Assembly: GCF_018918095.1 (NCBI RefSeq)
Contig: NZ_JAHLPV010000010.1
Location: 1 to 64,000, forward strand
DNA length: 64,000 nt
Direction: 5' to 3'
Source of the DNA: Acetivibrio sp. MSJd-27
GTDB taxonomy: Bacteria; Bacillota; Clostridia; UMGS1840; HGM11507
This document shows, piece after piece, positions 48,717 to 60,332 of the stretch. The first letter of the stretch is position 1, and every line of letters starts with the position of its first letter. The position numbers were made by a program, and so were the translations under genes. Below the pieces are notes generated by a model. That model did no database searches, was not told the DNA's origin, and worked only from the letters and a program-made list of their open reading frames with translations.

Positions 48717-49713
48717 AAGTCAGACGCAACCTTTCTCTGATGGATTGCGGGCTCAGCCCGCTTAAGATGCCGTTCATCACAATCCGCACCGACCGGATTT
48801 CATTCTCCATATACTTTGCGTAGACAAAGATGGGCTCCGGTCCGAACATGATGAAGCGCGCCGGTTTCAGCTGCTCGATGAGCAGGTCGTCCATCCCTTT
48901 CTCCAAAGCTGTTATGGAACTCTCCTTGAAGAAATCTTCCAGCTGTGCGGACAGCTTTGCTCCGATTTCCGTCGTCAGCAGGAACGCCTTACACTCCTCC
49001 GGCGAGGCGGTCAGCTGTGCCTCCAGCCTGTCCAGCCCAATGCTGCCACCCTTCAGAAAAACTTCCCTGAGCTTGGCGGGCTCCTCGCTGATTTTGCGGA
49101 TTCGAAGCAATGTTTTGATATTGACGCTATCGATCTGCGCTCTCAGATAACGAAGTATAAAAGCGTTTTCAAAAGCCTCCGCATGCTCCAGAATTTCCAG
49201 AATACAGGCCTCGTCCAGAATCAGATCGATCCGCTGGGGATCCTGCTTTTCCAAGAACTCGTCCCGTGCGCGGAGGAACGCCCCAAACATCCGTTTGGTG
49301 AGCGCCCCCTGCTCCCGTTCCGTCAGGCTTTTTACCAGGGCAGGGACAGGGATTGTGCCCCCCTCCAAAAACAGTTCTCCGTGAATCGGATTGCCTGCCA
49401 GCTCCTGCTTCAGAAAAGCCTTGATGTTCTGATAATCGGTATTCAGCAGAAGCAGTTTCAGCAGGTTTTCCTCCTCCACCGCCTCCCGCAAAAATTCAAA
49501 AACCCATTGCTGCTGGTCGGCAAGAATTTTGGACGGCTCTTTCTCCTCATAAGAGAAATGCCAGTTGGCGTCCGCAAGCGTCTTGTAAATCTCGTCCAGA
49601 TGCCTGCTTTCACACATCTTCTCCAGCGTCTGCCGGCTCAGCATATGTTTCTCAAATACCCTGATTTTAGCAATGGTTTTGGAATAGTCGGTATCTTTCA
49701 AATGCTTTGCCAA
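48709..49713 (-). CDS. ntpC: V-type ATP synthase subunit C
   Basis: 334 aa, all helical, the normal length for the funnel-shaped subunit that links the rotor shaft to the proteolipid ring (subunit d in eukaryotes). DTDYSKTIAKIRVFEKHMLS at the N-terminus and the C-terminal FVYAKYMENEIRSVRIVMNG are typical. Starts 15 bases after subunit E. Confidence 0.93.
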   Translation of the reverse strand: MAKHLKDTDYSKTIAKIRVFEKHMLSRQTLEKMCESRHLDEIYKTLADANWHFSYEEKEPSKILADQQQWVFEFLREAVEEENLLKLLLLNTDYQNIKAFLKQELAGNPIHGELFLEGGTIPVPALVKSLTEREQGALTKRMFGAFLRARDEFLEKQDPQRIDLILDEACILEILEHAEAFENAFILRYLRAQIDSVNIKTLLRIRKISEEPAKLREVFLKGGSIGLDRLEAQLTASPEECKAFLLTTEIGAKLSAQLEDFFKESSITALEKGMDDLLIEQLKPARFIMFGPEPIFVYAKYMENEIRSVRIVMNGILSGLSPQSIRERLRLTYA

Positions 49714-49728
49714 TCAAACCACCCTTTC

Positions 49729-50301
49729 CTATTTGCTAAAAAGGATATCTGCAATCTCTTTTTTGTGATCCTCCAAAACGGATTTTAAAATCTCGTCAAA
49801 GGTGCAGTTGATGCTGGTTTCCCCCATATGAAGGAGAAACCCCGCCTCAAAATTTCCCGCCTCCTCGCTCACCTTGAGATGGAAATCCATCCACTTTACC
49901 TTCAGTGCGTGGAAGCGTTTTTTATCCCGCTCATTGAACTGAATAACAGCCGCCTGCTGCGGATTGATCCTTTTGACCATTTTCTTTAACAGTTCAAAAT
50001 ATTCTTCCTCTTCCATGCCGGCGATCTTGTCAAGAGCCAGCCGGTAAACATGGTTAATACAGTCCTGTTTCGCCTTCAGAATCTCTTTTTTGCCCTCCAG
50101 ATCGGCGAGGCTCTGCGTTTTTTTGATGTTCGCCTCCGCGTTTTTGCGGGCAAACTGCAGAATTTCCTCCGCGCCGCGCGCCGCGTCCGCACGGGTATGG
50201 GCAAGCAGCTTCTGCTTCTCATCCCCGGCACGCACCAGAATTTCCTCCGCGCGTTCCCGGGCATCGTCCAGAATTCTGGACGTTATCTTCTCAACACTCA
50301 T
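49729..50301 (-). CDS. ntpE: V-type ATP synthase subunit E
   Basis: 190 aa. A long charged N-terminal helix rich in Arg, Glu and Ala (ILDDARERAEEILVRAGDEK) and a small globular C-terminus (ILKSVLEDHKKEIADILF) fit the peripheral stalk subunit E. It pairs with the short subunit encoded first in the operon to form the stator. Starts 24 bases after subunit K. Confidence 0.92.
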   Translation of the reverse strand: MSVEKITSRILDDARERAEEILVRAGDEKQKLLAHTRADAARGAEEILQFARKNAEANIKKTQSLADLEGKKEILKAKQDCINHVYRLALDKIAGMEEEEYFELLKKMVKRINPQQAAVIQFNERDKKRFHALKVKWMDFHLKVSEEAGNFEAGFLLHMGETSINCTFDEILKSVLEDHKKEIADILFSK

Positions 50302-50325
50302 GTGTGTTCCTTCCTTTCTGCAATT

Positions 50326-52813
<2,488 letters not shown>

Positions 52814-52817
<4 letters not shown>

Positions 52818-53128
52818 TCTTCACCAACCGCCTTTTTTATCATGTAATCCACCGCCTGCTGATACCCGAGCTGTGCCCTTTTTGCGGTATCTCCGCTCTT
52901 TTGTCTGTAAGAGTCCAGACGGTGCTCAAAGCTTTTTTTCGCCTCTTCCTCCCCCTCTTTTAATATGGTTTCCTTCTTTGCCTTTGCCTCATTCAAAATA
53001 TCAAGTCTCAGCTGCTCCGCTTCCCTGCGGGCGGCCTCCATGACAGATTCCGCTTCCGCCTCCGCCTTTTTGATGATCTCGGAAGCCATTTTTTCAGTCT
53101 CCACAACCGACTTTATGATATCCTGCAT
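52814..53128 (-). CDS. V-type ATP synthase subunit G/H (peripheral stalk)
   Basis: 104 aa, nearly one continuous charged helix (KMASEIIKKAEAEAESVMEA, EAEQLRLDILNEAKAKKETI). This is the short stator subunit called H or NtpF/G in bacterial V-ATPases; naming differs between species. It pairs with subunit E. First gene of the operon, ATG after AGGTGGTGG. Confidence 0.88.
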
Positions 53129-53175
53129 GCTGTTACCACCACCTTTTCTTTTTAGTATTGTTATATTATAGAAAA

Positions 53176-53203
53176 ATTATAATATCAAAGACTGTGATTT
53201 CAA
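53176..53203 (-). promoter_or_regulatory. V-ATPase operon promoter
   Basis: TTGAAA (53198-53203), a 16-base spacer and a perfect TATAAT (53176-53181) on the minus strand, about 48 bases before the first ATG. Confidence 0.65.
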
Positions 53204-53620
53204 AAAACTTTTTCTTTTGGGATTCCTTTTTCCCTGTTCTAAAGAAAATACAGACCATTGCCCGCTCCGGATTTTTCTGTTCTGGCACGTCATCGTTTTT
53301 TCGTTCTGAAAACGGCAAGCTCACCTGATTGCTTCTTTTTTGTGCCGCTCTGCAGACATTTTCCTGCAAGAAAAAAGAATGTGAATATTTTAACAGAATG
53401 AAAAAGAGACAACATAAGGGAACACAAATGGTTTTGTGCAAAACCCTGTTAGTCAAATGCAAAATTGCTCCTGCACTTGACTAACCGGGCTTCTGCCCGC
53501 TTTTCATTTCTGTTAAAATCCACATTCTTTTGGTATCGCTGAGCCGCAAAAGCAGCTCAGCATATCATTCTTTTTTTCAGCAAGATTTCATTCGACGCTT
53601 TTGCGCGCAGCAAAACCGTT
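53204..53620. other. Gene-free stretch rich in inverted repeats
   Basis: No convincing gene: a 98-aa minus-strand frame (53166-53462) has no SD and overlaps the promoter. Palindromes cluster here: GGTTTTG/CAAAACC at about 53430-53445, the large repeat at 53448-53485, GGGC/GCCC near 53487-53500 with a TTTT after it on the plus strand, and GCTGAGC/GCTCAGC at about 53538-53561. Confidence 0.6.
53448..53485. repeat. 14-base inverted repeat upstream of the V-ATPase operon
   Basis: GTTAGTCAAATGCA (53448-53461) and TGCACTTGACTAAC (53472-53485) match with one mismatch over 14 bases, with a 10-base loop. It is far from both genes (135 bases past wecB, 245 bases before the V-ATPase promoter). It may be a weak terminator for the wecB operon or a binding site. 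Confidence 0.5.
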
Positions 53621-54772
53621 TCAAACAATATAGTCCTCCGGCCGTTTCTCAGAAATGCCAAAGGCGTACAGAATCGCGTCCACTGTTCTTCTGGAAGCGT
53701 TGCCGTCCCCATAGGGATTGACCGCCTTTGCCATCCTGTCGTAGCTTTCCCTGTTTTCAATCAGGTCGACCGCCATATCCAGAATGTCCTGTTTGTGAAT
53801 GCCGGCTATCTTTGCCGTTCCGGCTTTGATCGCCTCAGGGCGCTCCGTCTCATTCCGCAGCACCAGTACCGGCTTTCCGAGAGAAGGTGCTTCCTCCTGC
53901 AAGCCGCCGGAGTCGGTCATCACCATATAGGCCCGATCCATCAGATTGTGCAGCTCCGCCACATCCACCGGCTCAATCAGAAAGACATTGGAAAGTTCAC
54001 CGAGAATACCGGTTGCCGTCTCTCTCACCGCAGGATTCAAATGCATAGGATAGATAATCTGCACCTCGTCCGCGTACCGCTGCGCAATCTCCTTCAGCGC
54101 AGAACAGATATTTCTCAGCGGCTCTCCAAGATTCTCGCGCCGGTGAGCGGTTACCACAATCACCTTTTTCCCGAAATCCACCTGTTCGATTTCCTTTGTA
54201 TAGAATCGATAATTTTCCGATACGGTGGTTTTCAATGCGTCAATCACCGTGTTACCCGTGATAAAAATATCCTCTTCCTTGACATTTTCCAAAAGCAGGT
54301 TCTTTTTGTTGTTCACCGTGGGAGAGAAATGCAGATCGGTAAGCCTGCCAGTCAGCTGACGGTTCATCTCCTCGGGAAAAGGGGAATATTTGTCATAGGT
54401 GCGCAGCCCGGCTTCCACATGCCCGATTTTCACCTGATTATAGAAAGCCGCCAGAGCCCCCGCAAAAGTTGTGGAGGTATCTCCGTGAACCAGGACGATA
54501 TCCGGATTAGCATCCTTGATCGCCTCGTCAATGCCTGCTACGGCACGCAGTGTGATGTCCACAAGCGTTTGGCGGGACTTCATGATATTCAGATCATAAT
54601 CCGGTTGGATATCGAATATTTTTAAAACCTGATCCAGCATTTCCCTGTGCTGGGCGGTCACCGTGACGATGGATTCCACTTCCTCACGGGATTCCAGTTC
54701 CTTTACGAGGGGTGCCATCTTGATGGCCTCCGGCCTTGTCCCAAAAACGGTCATTACTTTAATCTTTTTCAT
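53621..54772 (-). CDS. wecB: UDP-N-acetylglucosamine 2-epimerase (non-hydrolysing)
   Basis: 383 aa, full length. Motifs: VFGTRPEAIKMAPLVKELES at the start, VHGDTSTTFAGALAAFYNQV near residue 95, HVEAGLRTYDKYSPFPEEMN, then TAHRRENLGEPL and a C-terminal MTDSGGLQEEAPSLGKPVLV. It converts UDP-GlcNAc to UDP-ManNAc for wall teichoic acid or capsule linkage units. Its start overlaps the end of the TagO-like gene by 14 bases, and the two enzymes act in the same route. Confidence 0.96.
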   Translation of the reverse strand: MKKIKVMTVFGTRPEAIKMAPLVKELESREEVESIVTVTAQHREMLDQVLKIFDIQPDYDLNIMKSRQTLVDITLRAVAGIDEAIKDANPDIVLVHGDTSTTFAGALAAFYNQVKIGHVEAGLRTYDKYSPFPEEMNRQLTGRLTDLHFSPTVNNKKNLLLENVKEEDIFITGNTVIDALKTTVSENYRFYTKEIEQVDFGKKVIVVTAHRRENLGEPLRNICSALKEIAQRYADEVQIIYPMHLNPAVRETATGILGELSNVFLIEPVDVAELHNLMDRAYMVMTDSGGLQEEAPSLGKPVLVLRNETERPEAIKAGTAKIAGIHKQDILDMAVDLIENRESYDRMAKAVNPYGDGNASRRTVDAILYAFGISEKRPEDYIV

Positions 54773-55853
54773 TCTCGTTTTCCTCTTTATTCTCTTCTTC
54801 GTTTAAATTGTCAATATACTCTTTGGCAATACTCTTGTTTTTCGCATAAATGCCGCTGCAAAAGCCGAACAGCACCATGGCGATGATCAACACAATCGCA
54901 CGGTTCAGCCCCTTTGTGATCAGCACAACTGCTGTAAAAGACAGCATGCTGGACAGCGTGCAAAGCATGGTCACTGTCTCTCTCTGTGAGAAACCTTTGT
55001 CGATCAGCTTATGGTGCAGATGCCCCCTGTCGGCATGCATAATCCCCTGTCCTTTCGCCAGCCTTCTTAAAATGGCGAAGGAAGTATCAAACAGCGGGAG
55101 CCCCAGTACGATAATGGGGATAATCAGAGAGACCAGCGTGTAACCCTTGAAAAATCCTTGAATGGACAGAGTGGACAAAATAAATCCCAGAAACAGCGCT
55201 CCTGTATCTCCCATAAAGATCTTGGCCGGATGTTGGTTAAAAGGGAGAAATCCAAAACAAGCTCCTGCAACTGCAACCAGAACCACTCCGATATGTGGAA
55301 TATCCATCACGATCGTTAAAAATACCAGTGCCAGAGCGGAGATCCCCGAAATGCTGGCTGCCAATCCATCCAGGCCGTCAATCAGGTTCACTGCATTGGT
55401 GATCAGAATAATCCACACGAAGGTTACCGGAATCGACAGAAAGTCCAGATTGATCAATTTTCCTCCCATTGCAAAAGGAATGGTAAAGAAATCGATGCGC
55501 ACGCCGCCCCAGATTACCACAATCGCAGCCACAATCTGTCCGATCAGTTTTACAACAGGCTTGAGCTGATAGATATCGTCCAGTATTCCGACAATGACAA
55601 TGATAAGCGCTCCCACCAGAATCGCAATCAGTTCATGATCAATAACGCCGGTGAAGCAGGCCACACTCACAATAAATCCCAAAAAAATAGCTGCACCGCC
55701 CATACGCGGAATTGGTTTTTTGTGCATTCTTCGGTTGTCCCTCGGAACATCCACCGCATTCAGCTTGAATGCGATCACCCGTACAATCGGTACGGATGCG
55801 AAGGTGATTAAAAATGCCAGTGCAAAACCAAATATCAAATTATAATCAACCAT
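54759..55853 (-). CDS. tagO: Undecaprenyl-phosphate GlcNAc-1-phosphate transferase (TagO/WecA family)
   Basis: 364 aa with about eleven membrane segments. Family motifs: ILDDIYQLKPVVKLIGQI near residue 95, NAVNLIDGLDGLAASIS near 155 and FMGDTGALFLGF near 215, with the Mg2+-binding Asp residues. It transfers GlcNAc-1-P from UDP-GlcNAc to undecaprenyl phosphate, the first step of teichoic acid or O-antigen-like polymer synthesis. The C-terminus is highly charged (NEEENKEENENEKD). It follows trpS by 18 bases. Confidence 0.92.
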   Translation of the reverse strand: MVDYNLIFGFALAFLITFASVPIVRVIAFKLNAVDVPRDNRRMHKKPIPRMGGAAIFLGFIVSVACFTGVIDHELIAILVGALIIVIVGILDDIYQLKPVVKLIGQIVAAIVVIWGGVRIDFFTIPFAMGGKLINLDFLSIPVTFVWIILITNAVNLIDGLDGLAASISGISALALVFLTIVMDIPHIGVVLVAVAGACFGFLPFNQHPAKIFMGDTGALFLGFILSTLSIQGFFKGYTLVSLIIPIIVLGLPLFDTSFAILRRLAKGQGIMHADRGHLHHKLIDKGFSQRETVTMLCTLSSMLSFTAVVLITKGLNRAIVLIIAMVLFGFCSGIYAKNKSIAKEYIDNLNEEENKEENENEKD

Positions 55854-55871
55854 ACCGTTTCACCTATTTCA

Positions 55872-56870
55872 TCAGGTTCTGTCGACAAAGCCCAGCTTCC
55901 TGTATACCTTTCTGAGTGTTTTTGATGCAAGCCGGCTGGCTCGCTGAGCTCCCTTCGTATATACTTCCTTCAGATAGTCTTTATTGTTCATCAGTTCGTT
56001 GTATTTCTCACGGATTGGCCGCAGCCCCTCAGCAACTGCTTCGCCAACGGCCAGTTTAAAGTCTCCGTATCCCTTGCCCTCAAATTCCCGTTCAATTTCC
56101 TCAAACGTCTTATCTGTCATAATCGAATAGATAGACATTAGGTTTTCAATGCCGTCCTTGCCTTCCCCCCGACAGATTCTGGTGTCCGAATCGGTAACCG
56201 CGCGTTTCAGTTTGCGGATAATCACTTCAGGCTCGTCCACAATGGAAACATACCCATTGGGGTTACTGTCCGACTTTGACATTTTCTTTGTCGGATCCTG
56301 CAGGCTCATGATTCTTGCACCCACTTCGGGAATATAGGGTTCCGGAATGGTGAACACATCACCGTACAAGCGGTTAAAGCGCTCCGCCAGCACCCGGGTA
56401 ATCTCCAGATGCTGCTTCTGATCCGCCCCCACCGGCACCAGATTGGCCTGATAAAGCAGAATATCCGCCGCCATCAGAACCGGATAGACAAACAATCCTA
56501 CTCCCACACCGGTATCCTTCGCATTCTTGGATTTATCCTTAAACTGTGTCATGCGGGACAGTTCTCCCATGTAGGTGGTACAGGTCAGCGCCCAGGACAA
56601 TTCCGCATGTTGCGGAACATGAGACTGGAAAAACAGCGTTGATTTTTCCGGATCCAAGCCGCAGGCCATATACAGGGCAAGAACCTCATAGCACCGTTTT
56701 CTCAAATTGACCGGTTCCTGCGGTACCGTGAGTGCATGCATATCCGCAATCATAAATAGACAATCGTATTCATTCTGCAGCTTCACCCAATTTTTGACCG
56801 CTCCCAGGTAATTTCCGAGTGTCATGATCCCGGAAGGCTGCAAGCCGCTTAATATCATTTTTTTATCCAT
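55872..56870 (-). CDS. trpS: Tryptophanyl-tRNA synthetase
   Basis: 332 aa, standard length. The class I HIGH-type motif is in SGIMTLGNYLGAVKNW near residue 12 (TLGN) and KMSKSDSNP is near residue 195. The Trp-binding region MIADMHALTVPQ is intact. It charges tRNA-Trp. No T-box leader was seen; the gene is 19 bases after an aminotransferase and before cell-wall genes, an unusual setting. Confidence 0.96.
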   Translation of the reverse strand: MDKKMILSGLQPSGIMTLGNYLGAVKNWVKLQNEYDCLFMIADMHALTVPQEPVNLRKRCYEVLALYMACGLDPEKSTLFFQSHVPQHAELSWALTCTTYMGELSRMTQFKDKSKNAKDTGVGVGLFVYPVLMAADILLYQANLVPVGADQKQHLEITRVLAERFNRLYGDVFTIPEPYIPEVGARIMSLQDPTKKMSKSDSNPNGYVSIVDEPEVIIRKLKRAVTDSDTRICRGEGKDGIENLMSIYSIMTDKTFEEIEREFEGKGYGDFKLAVGEAVAEGLRPIREKYNELMNNKDYLKEVYTKGAQRASRLASKTLRKVYRKLGFVDRT

Positions 56871-56889
56871 TAATTCAAATCCCTCTTTG

Positions 56890-58074
56890 CTAGATATTTT
56901 TCAGTGCTTCCGCCATTAGATGGATCCCTTTCACGATATTCTCGTCGGAGGAGGTGGAATAATTCAGGCGAAAGAAAGGCGTTGGCGCGTCAATATCCGT
57001 CATAAAGTTGCAGCCGGGTACAAACGCCACATTCTGATCAATCATCGGCTTGACCAGCTTCGCAGAGTCCACATCCTTATGAATGGTGCACCAGATAAAC
57101 AGACCTCCCTCCGGTCTTGTATAGGTCACATATTCCGGGAAGGTTTCATCCATCTCCTTTAACATCAGGCTGCATTTATGCCCGTAAAGCGCTCTCGCTT
57201 CCTGCACGTGTTCGGAAAAAGAATAATTTTTCAGCCATTCATAGGCCATCGCCTGGGAAAGCAGATTGGTATGTACATCGTTTACCTGTTTTAAAACGGT
57301 AATCTTCTCGCAAATCTTTTCATTGGCCACCACAAACCCGATTCTCAAGCCAGGGGAGAGAACCTTGGAGAGGGAACCGACATAAATCACATGTTCCCCT
57401 GATTCATCCATCGACTTGATGGTGGGCACGTCCTCCCCTGCAAAGCGCAGCTCGCCGTATGGGTTATCCTCAATAATCAGCACATTGTGCCGGATACAGA
57501 TTTCAAGAACCTCCCTGCGTTTCGCCTCGCTTGCCGTGATTCCGGAAGGATTCTGAAAGGTGGGGATGATATACAGTAATTTGATATTCGGATTGGCGGC
57601 CAGCGTGTCCTCCAGCATTTTCGTGTCAATGCCGTCGGGCTGAAGCTCAATGCCGAAAAGCGGCGCTTCATAGGTACGGAACGCGTTCAGCGCGCCGATA
57701 AAGCTGGGGGTTTCGCAGGCAAGGCCGTCCCCTTTGTCCAAAATCGCCTTTGCGGCAAGATCAATCGCCTGCTGCGCACCGCTGGTGATAAGCAGCTTAT
57801 CTCCCTGCTTCAAGATTCCTTTTTCTTTCATCTGTTCCGAAAGAATTTCAGCCAGAGGCGCATATCCCTCTGTGATTCCATATTGTAAGTACAGCCCCGG
57901 GTTCTCCGTCAAAAGACGCTGGGAGATCTCCTTGAGCTCTTCCACCGGAAAGGTTTCCGGCGAAGGATTCCCCCCCGCAAAAGAGATGACGCCCGGTTTC
58001 TGCATCATTTTAAACATCTCGCGAATGGCGGAGCCCTTCACGCCGTTCATTCTGCCCGCGAAATTATATTCCAT
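56890..58074 (-). CDS. PLP-dependent aminotransferase (class I, LysN/MocR-like branch)
   Basis: 394 aa. Fold-type I aminotransferase: MQKPGVISFAGGNPSPETFP near residue 28, TSGAQQAIDLAAKAILDKGD, YIIPTFQNPSG, IEDNPYGELRF and the PLP Lys in YVGSLSKVLSPGLRIGFV near residue 235. This branch includes 2-aminoadipate, aromatic and branched-chain aminotransferases. The position before trpS makes an aromatic amino acid role conceivable, but this is inference. A GC hairpin (GGCCCG/CGGGCC at 58097-58112) lies in its leader. Confidence 0.88.
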   Translation of the reverse strand: MEYNFAGRMNGVKGSAIREMFKMMQKPGVISFAGGNPSPETFPVEELKEISQRLLTENPGLYLQYGITEGYAPLAEILSEQMKEKGILKQGDKLLITSGAQQAIDLAAKAILDKGDGLACETPSFIGALNAFRTYEAPLFGIELQPDGIDTKMLEDTLAANPNIKLLYIIPTFQNPSGITASEAKRREVLEICIRHNVLIIEDNPYGELRFAGEDVPTIKSMDESGEHVIYVGSLSKVLSPGLRIGFVVANEKICEKITVLKQVNDVHTNLLSQAMAYEWLKNYSFSEHVQEARALYGHKCSLMLKEMDETFPEYVTYTRPEGGLFIWCTIHKDVDSAKLVKPMIDQNVAFVPGCNFMTDIDAPTPFFRLNYSTSSDENIVKGIHLMAEALKNI

Positions 58075-58201
58075 GATTTCATTACCTCCAAAGCACGGCC
58101 CGAAAACGGGCCGGCAGATTCCTTTGATTTGACTGCGGTACGGCTTGAAACCTCTGCGGTCAAAAAAATTGCTCTTTTTAGTTTATCACAAAACAATATA
58201 C

Positions 58202-58230
58202 TTGACAATATCTTTGGATTAATTTAATAT
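58202..58230 (+). promoter_or_regulatory. gltX promoter
   Basis: A perfect TTGACA (58202-58207), a 17-base spacer and TAATAT (58225-58230). It gives a leader of about 65 bases with no T-box sequence. Confidence 0.5.
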
Positions 58231-58299
58231 ATTTATATAGGTATCAGAGGCAGTGAATCTGTTCTGGTATATCCTGAAAGAAACCGGAGGAAAATAGAA

Positions 58300-59754
58300 A
58301 TGGCAAATGAGATAAGAACCCGTTTCGCCCCCAGCCCCACCGGCTATATGCATGTGGGAAATCTGCGGACGGCTTTGTATGCCTATCTTCTCGCAAAGCA
58401 CGATAACGGAACATTTATTTTAAGAATAGAGGACACCGACCAGGAACGCTATGTGGAGGGAGCCGTCGACATCATCTTCAATACGCTTAAAGAGACTGGT
58501 CTCGTTCATGACGAAGGGCCGGATGTAGGCGGAGATTATGGGCCTTACATTCAAAGCGAACGGCGTGATATTTACAAAAAATACGCACAGCAGCTGGTGG
58601 ACAGCGGACATGCCTATTACTGCTTCTGTGACAAGGAACGGCTGGATAAGCTGAAAAACCGCAATGAACAGTTGAAACAGCCCAATAAATATGATAAGCA
58701 CTGCCTTCATCTCTCCAAAGAGGAGATTGAAGAAAATCTGAAAAACGGCGTGCCTTATGTCATCCGTCAGAATATCCCCAAAACAGGGACAACCTCTTTT
58801 GAGGACGAAATTTTCGGAAAGATTACGGTGGACAATGACACCCTGGATGATAATGTACTTTTGAAATCCGACGGACTGCCCACCTATAACTTCGCAAACG
58901 TGGTGGATGACCATCTGATGGGCATTACCCATGTTATCCGCGGAAACGAATATCTGTCCTCCACCCCGAAATACAATCTATTGTATGAAGCCTTCGGATG
59001 GGAGATCCCCAAATATATTCACTGTTCTCCTGTTATGAAGGATGCGCAGCACAAGCTTTCCAAGCGGAACGGCGACGCCTCCTATGAAGATTTGAAAGCA
59101 AAAGGCTATCTGACCGAGGCGATTCTGAATTATATCGCTCTTCTGGGATGGAGCCCTCAGGGGGAGCAGGAAATTTTTACTCTGCCAGAGCTGGTGGAAG
59201 CCTTTGAAATCAGCGGCATATCCAAGTCTCCCGCCATCTTTGACGAGCAGAAGCTGCGCTGGATGAATGGGGAGTATATCCGCAAAATGAGCCCGGAACA
59301 GTTCTATGAACTGGCTCTTCCCTATTTAAAGGAAGCCGTCAAGCGGGAGGATATCAACTTAAAAGAGATTGCGGAACTGATTCATACCCGTACCGAGGTT
59401 TTGAATGACATTCCCGAAATGTTGGACTTTATTGATACATTGCCTGAATACTCCACCGATTTATATACTCATAAAAAAATGAAAACAAATCCAGAGAACT
59501 CGAAGGAAAGTTTGGAAAAAGCGCTTCCGGTGTTGGAAAGCATTGAAAACTGGACGATGGATGAAATTCATGAAAAGCTCTTTGCGCTGATCGCAGAGCT
59601 GGAGGTGAAAAATGGTCTGATCCTGTGGCCGATCCGCGTCGCGGTTTCCGGCAAGGCGTTTACCCCCGGCGGCGGCGTCGAACTTGCCGCCATCCTTGGC
59701 AAGGAAGAAACCATCAAAAGAATCAAAACCGGCATTGAGCTGTTGAGCAAATAA
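58300..59754 (+). CDS. gltX: Glutamyl-tRNA synthetase
   Basis: 484 aa, full length. The HIGH-type motif is in [20 protein letters not shown] near residue 10, and [15 protein letters not shown] near residue 248 is the KMSKS-type loop. The C-terminal anticodon domain is complete. It charges tRNA-Glu, and in species lacking glutaminyl-tRNA synthetase also tRNA-Gln. SD CGGAGGAAA is 7-8 bases before the ATG. Confidence 0.96.
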   Translation: MANEIRTRFAPSPTGYMHVGNLRTALYAYLLAKHDNGTFILRIEDTDQERYVEGAVDIIFNTLKETGLVHDEGPDVGGDYGPYIQSERRDIYKKYAQQLVDSGHAYYCFCDKERLDKLKNRNEQLKQPNKYDKHCLHLSKEEIEENLKNGVPYVIRQNIPKTGTTSFEDEIFGKITVDNDTLDDNVLLKSDGLPTYNFANVVDDHLMGITHVIRGNEYLSSTPKYNLLYEAFGWEIPKYIHCSPVMKDAQHKLSKRNGDASYEDLKAKGYLTEAILNYIALLGWSPQGEQEIFTLPELVEAFEISGISKSPAIFDEQKLRWMNGEYIRKMSPEQFYELALPYLKEAVKREDINLKEIAELIHTRTEVLNDIPEMLDFIDTLPEYSTDLYTHKKMKTNPENSKESLEKALPVLESIENWTMDEIHEKLFALIAELEVKNGLILWPIRVAVSGKAFTPGGGVELAAILGKEETIKRIKTGIELLSK

Positions 59755-59782
59755 CAAATGTATAAAGAGACAAAAAAGACAA

Positions 59783-59812
59783 GGGGATAGCAGTTTTGCT
59801 ATCCCCATATAA
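59783..59812 (+). terminator. gltX terminator
   Basis: A perfect 10-base stem GGGGATAGCA/TGCTATCCCC with a GTTT loop, about 28 bases past the stop; the tail ATATAAAATTTT is only partly T-rich. Confidence 0.75.
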
Positions 59813-59917
59813 AATTTTCTGATAATATCTGGTTTTGTTTGAAATTTCCCTATGTAAATCCTAGTCGACAGATTCTAAAAATATCACTTTTTCAGTGAAC
59901 TCAACCCTTCCTATCCT

Positions 59918-60262
59918 TTAATCCTCTAATCCGATTGACTTCACCTCCAATTTGCTATCAAAAGTGACATAAAAGCCCCCTCCGATATCCACATTAGGGT
60001 TCTGTAATATCAATGACCATGCATCATTTTCTATCTGATATAAATTAGTTTGATACTTTTTATCATCCTTTTTCGCATAGGGGTAAGCCTTATAAATTAT
60101 TTTTTTCCCTTCTTGTATATATAATTTTTCATCACTATTTGAATATAATATTATTTTTTTAATCTGTACTTGATATTCTACCGGCAAGTAATGATAAACA
60201 AAAATCGGAAATATCAAAAAACTCAAAAAAATTATACCTAACCGATTTATTCTTCTTTTCAT
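59918..60262 (-). CDS. Short membrane-anchored protein in an AT-rich patch
   Basis: 114 aa. An N-terminal basic stretch and one membrane segment (LGIIFLSFLIFPIFVYHYL) are followed by a Lys- and Tyr-rich domain ending in GGGFYVTFDSKLEVKSIGLE. Base composition is clearly more AT-rich than in neighbouring genes, and codons such as AAA, TAT and ATA dominate, which hints at recent transfer. I do not recognise the family. The SD is AGGAGG, about 6 bases before the ATG. Confidence 0.6.
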   Translation of the reverse strand: MKRRINRLGIIFLSFLIFPIFVYHYLPVEYQVQIKKIILYSNSDEKLYIQEGKKIIYKAYPYAKKDDKKYQTNLYQIENDAWSLILQNPNVDIGGGFYVTFDSKLEVKSIGLED

Positions 60263-60332
60263 ATTAAGTTCCTCCTAGCAACTAGTGAATATACTAGAAG
60301 ATCAGCAGATCGTTCTGTTTTCCCTATCCTTT

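Noticed and set aside
53166-53462. 98-aa minus-strand frame upstream of the V-ATPase operon
   Set aside because: No SD, overlaps the operon promoter and several inverted repeats, and no recognisable sequence.
58075-58299. Possible T-box leader before gltX or the aminotransferase-trpS unit
   Set aside because: No T-box sequence (TGGNACCGCG-like) and no specifier-type stem was found; only a short GC hairpin and a promoter are present.
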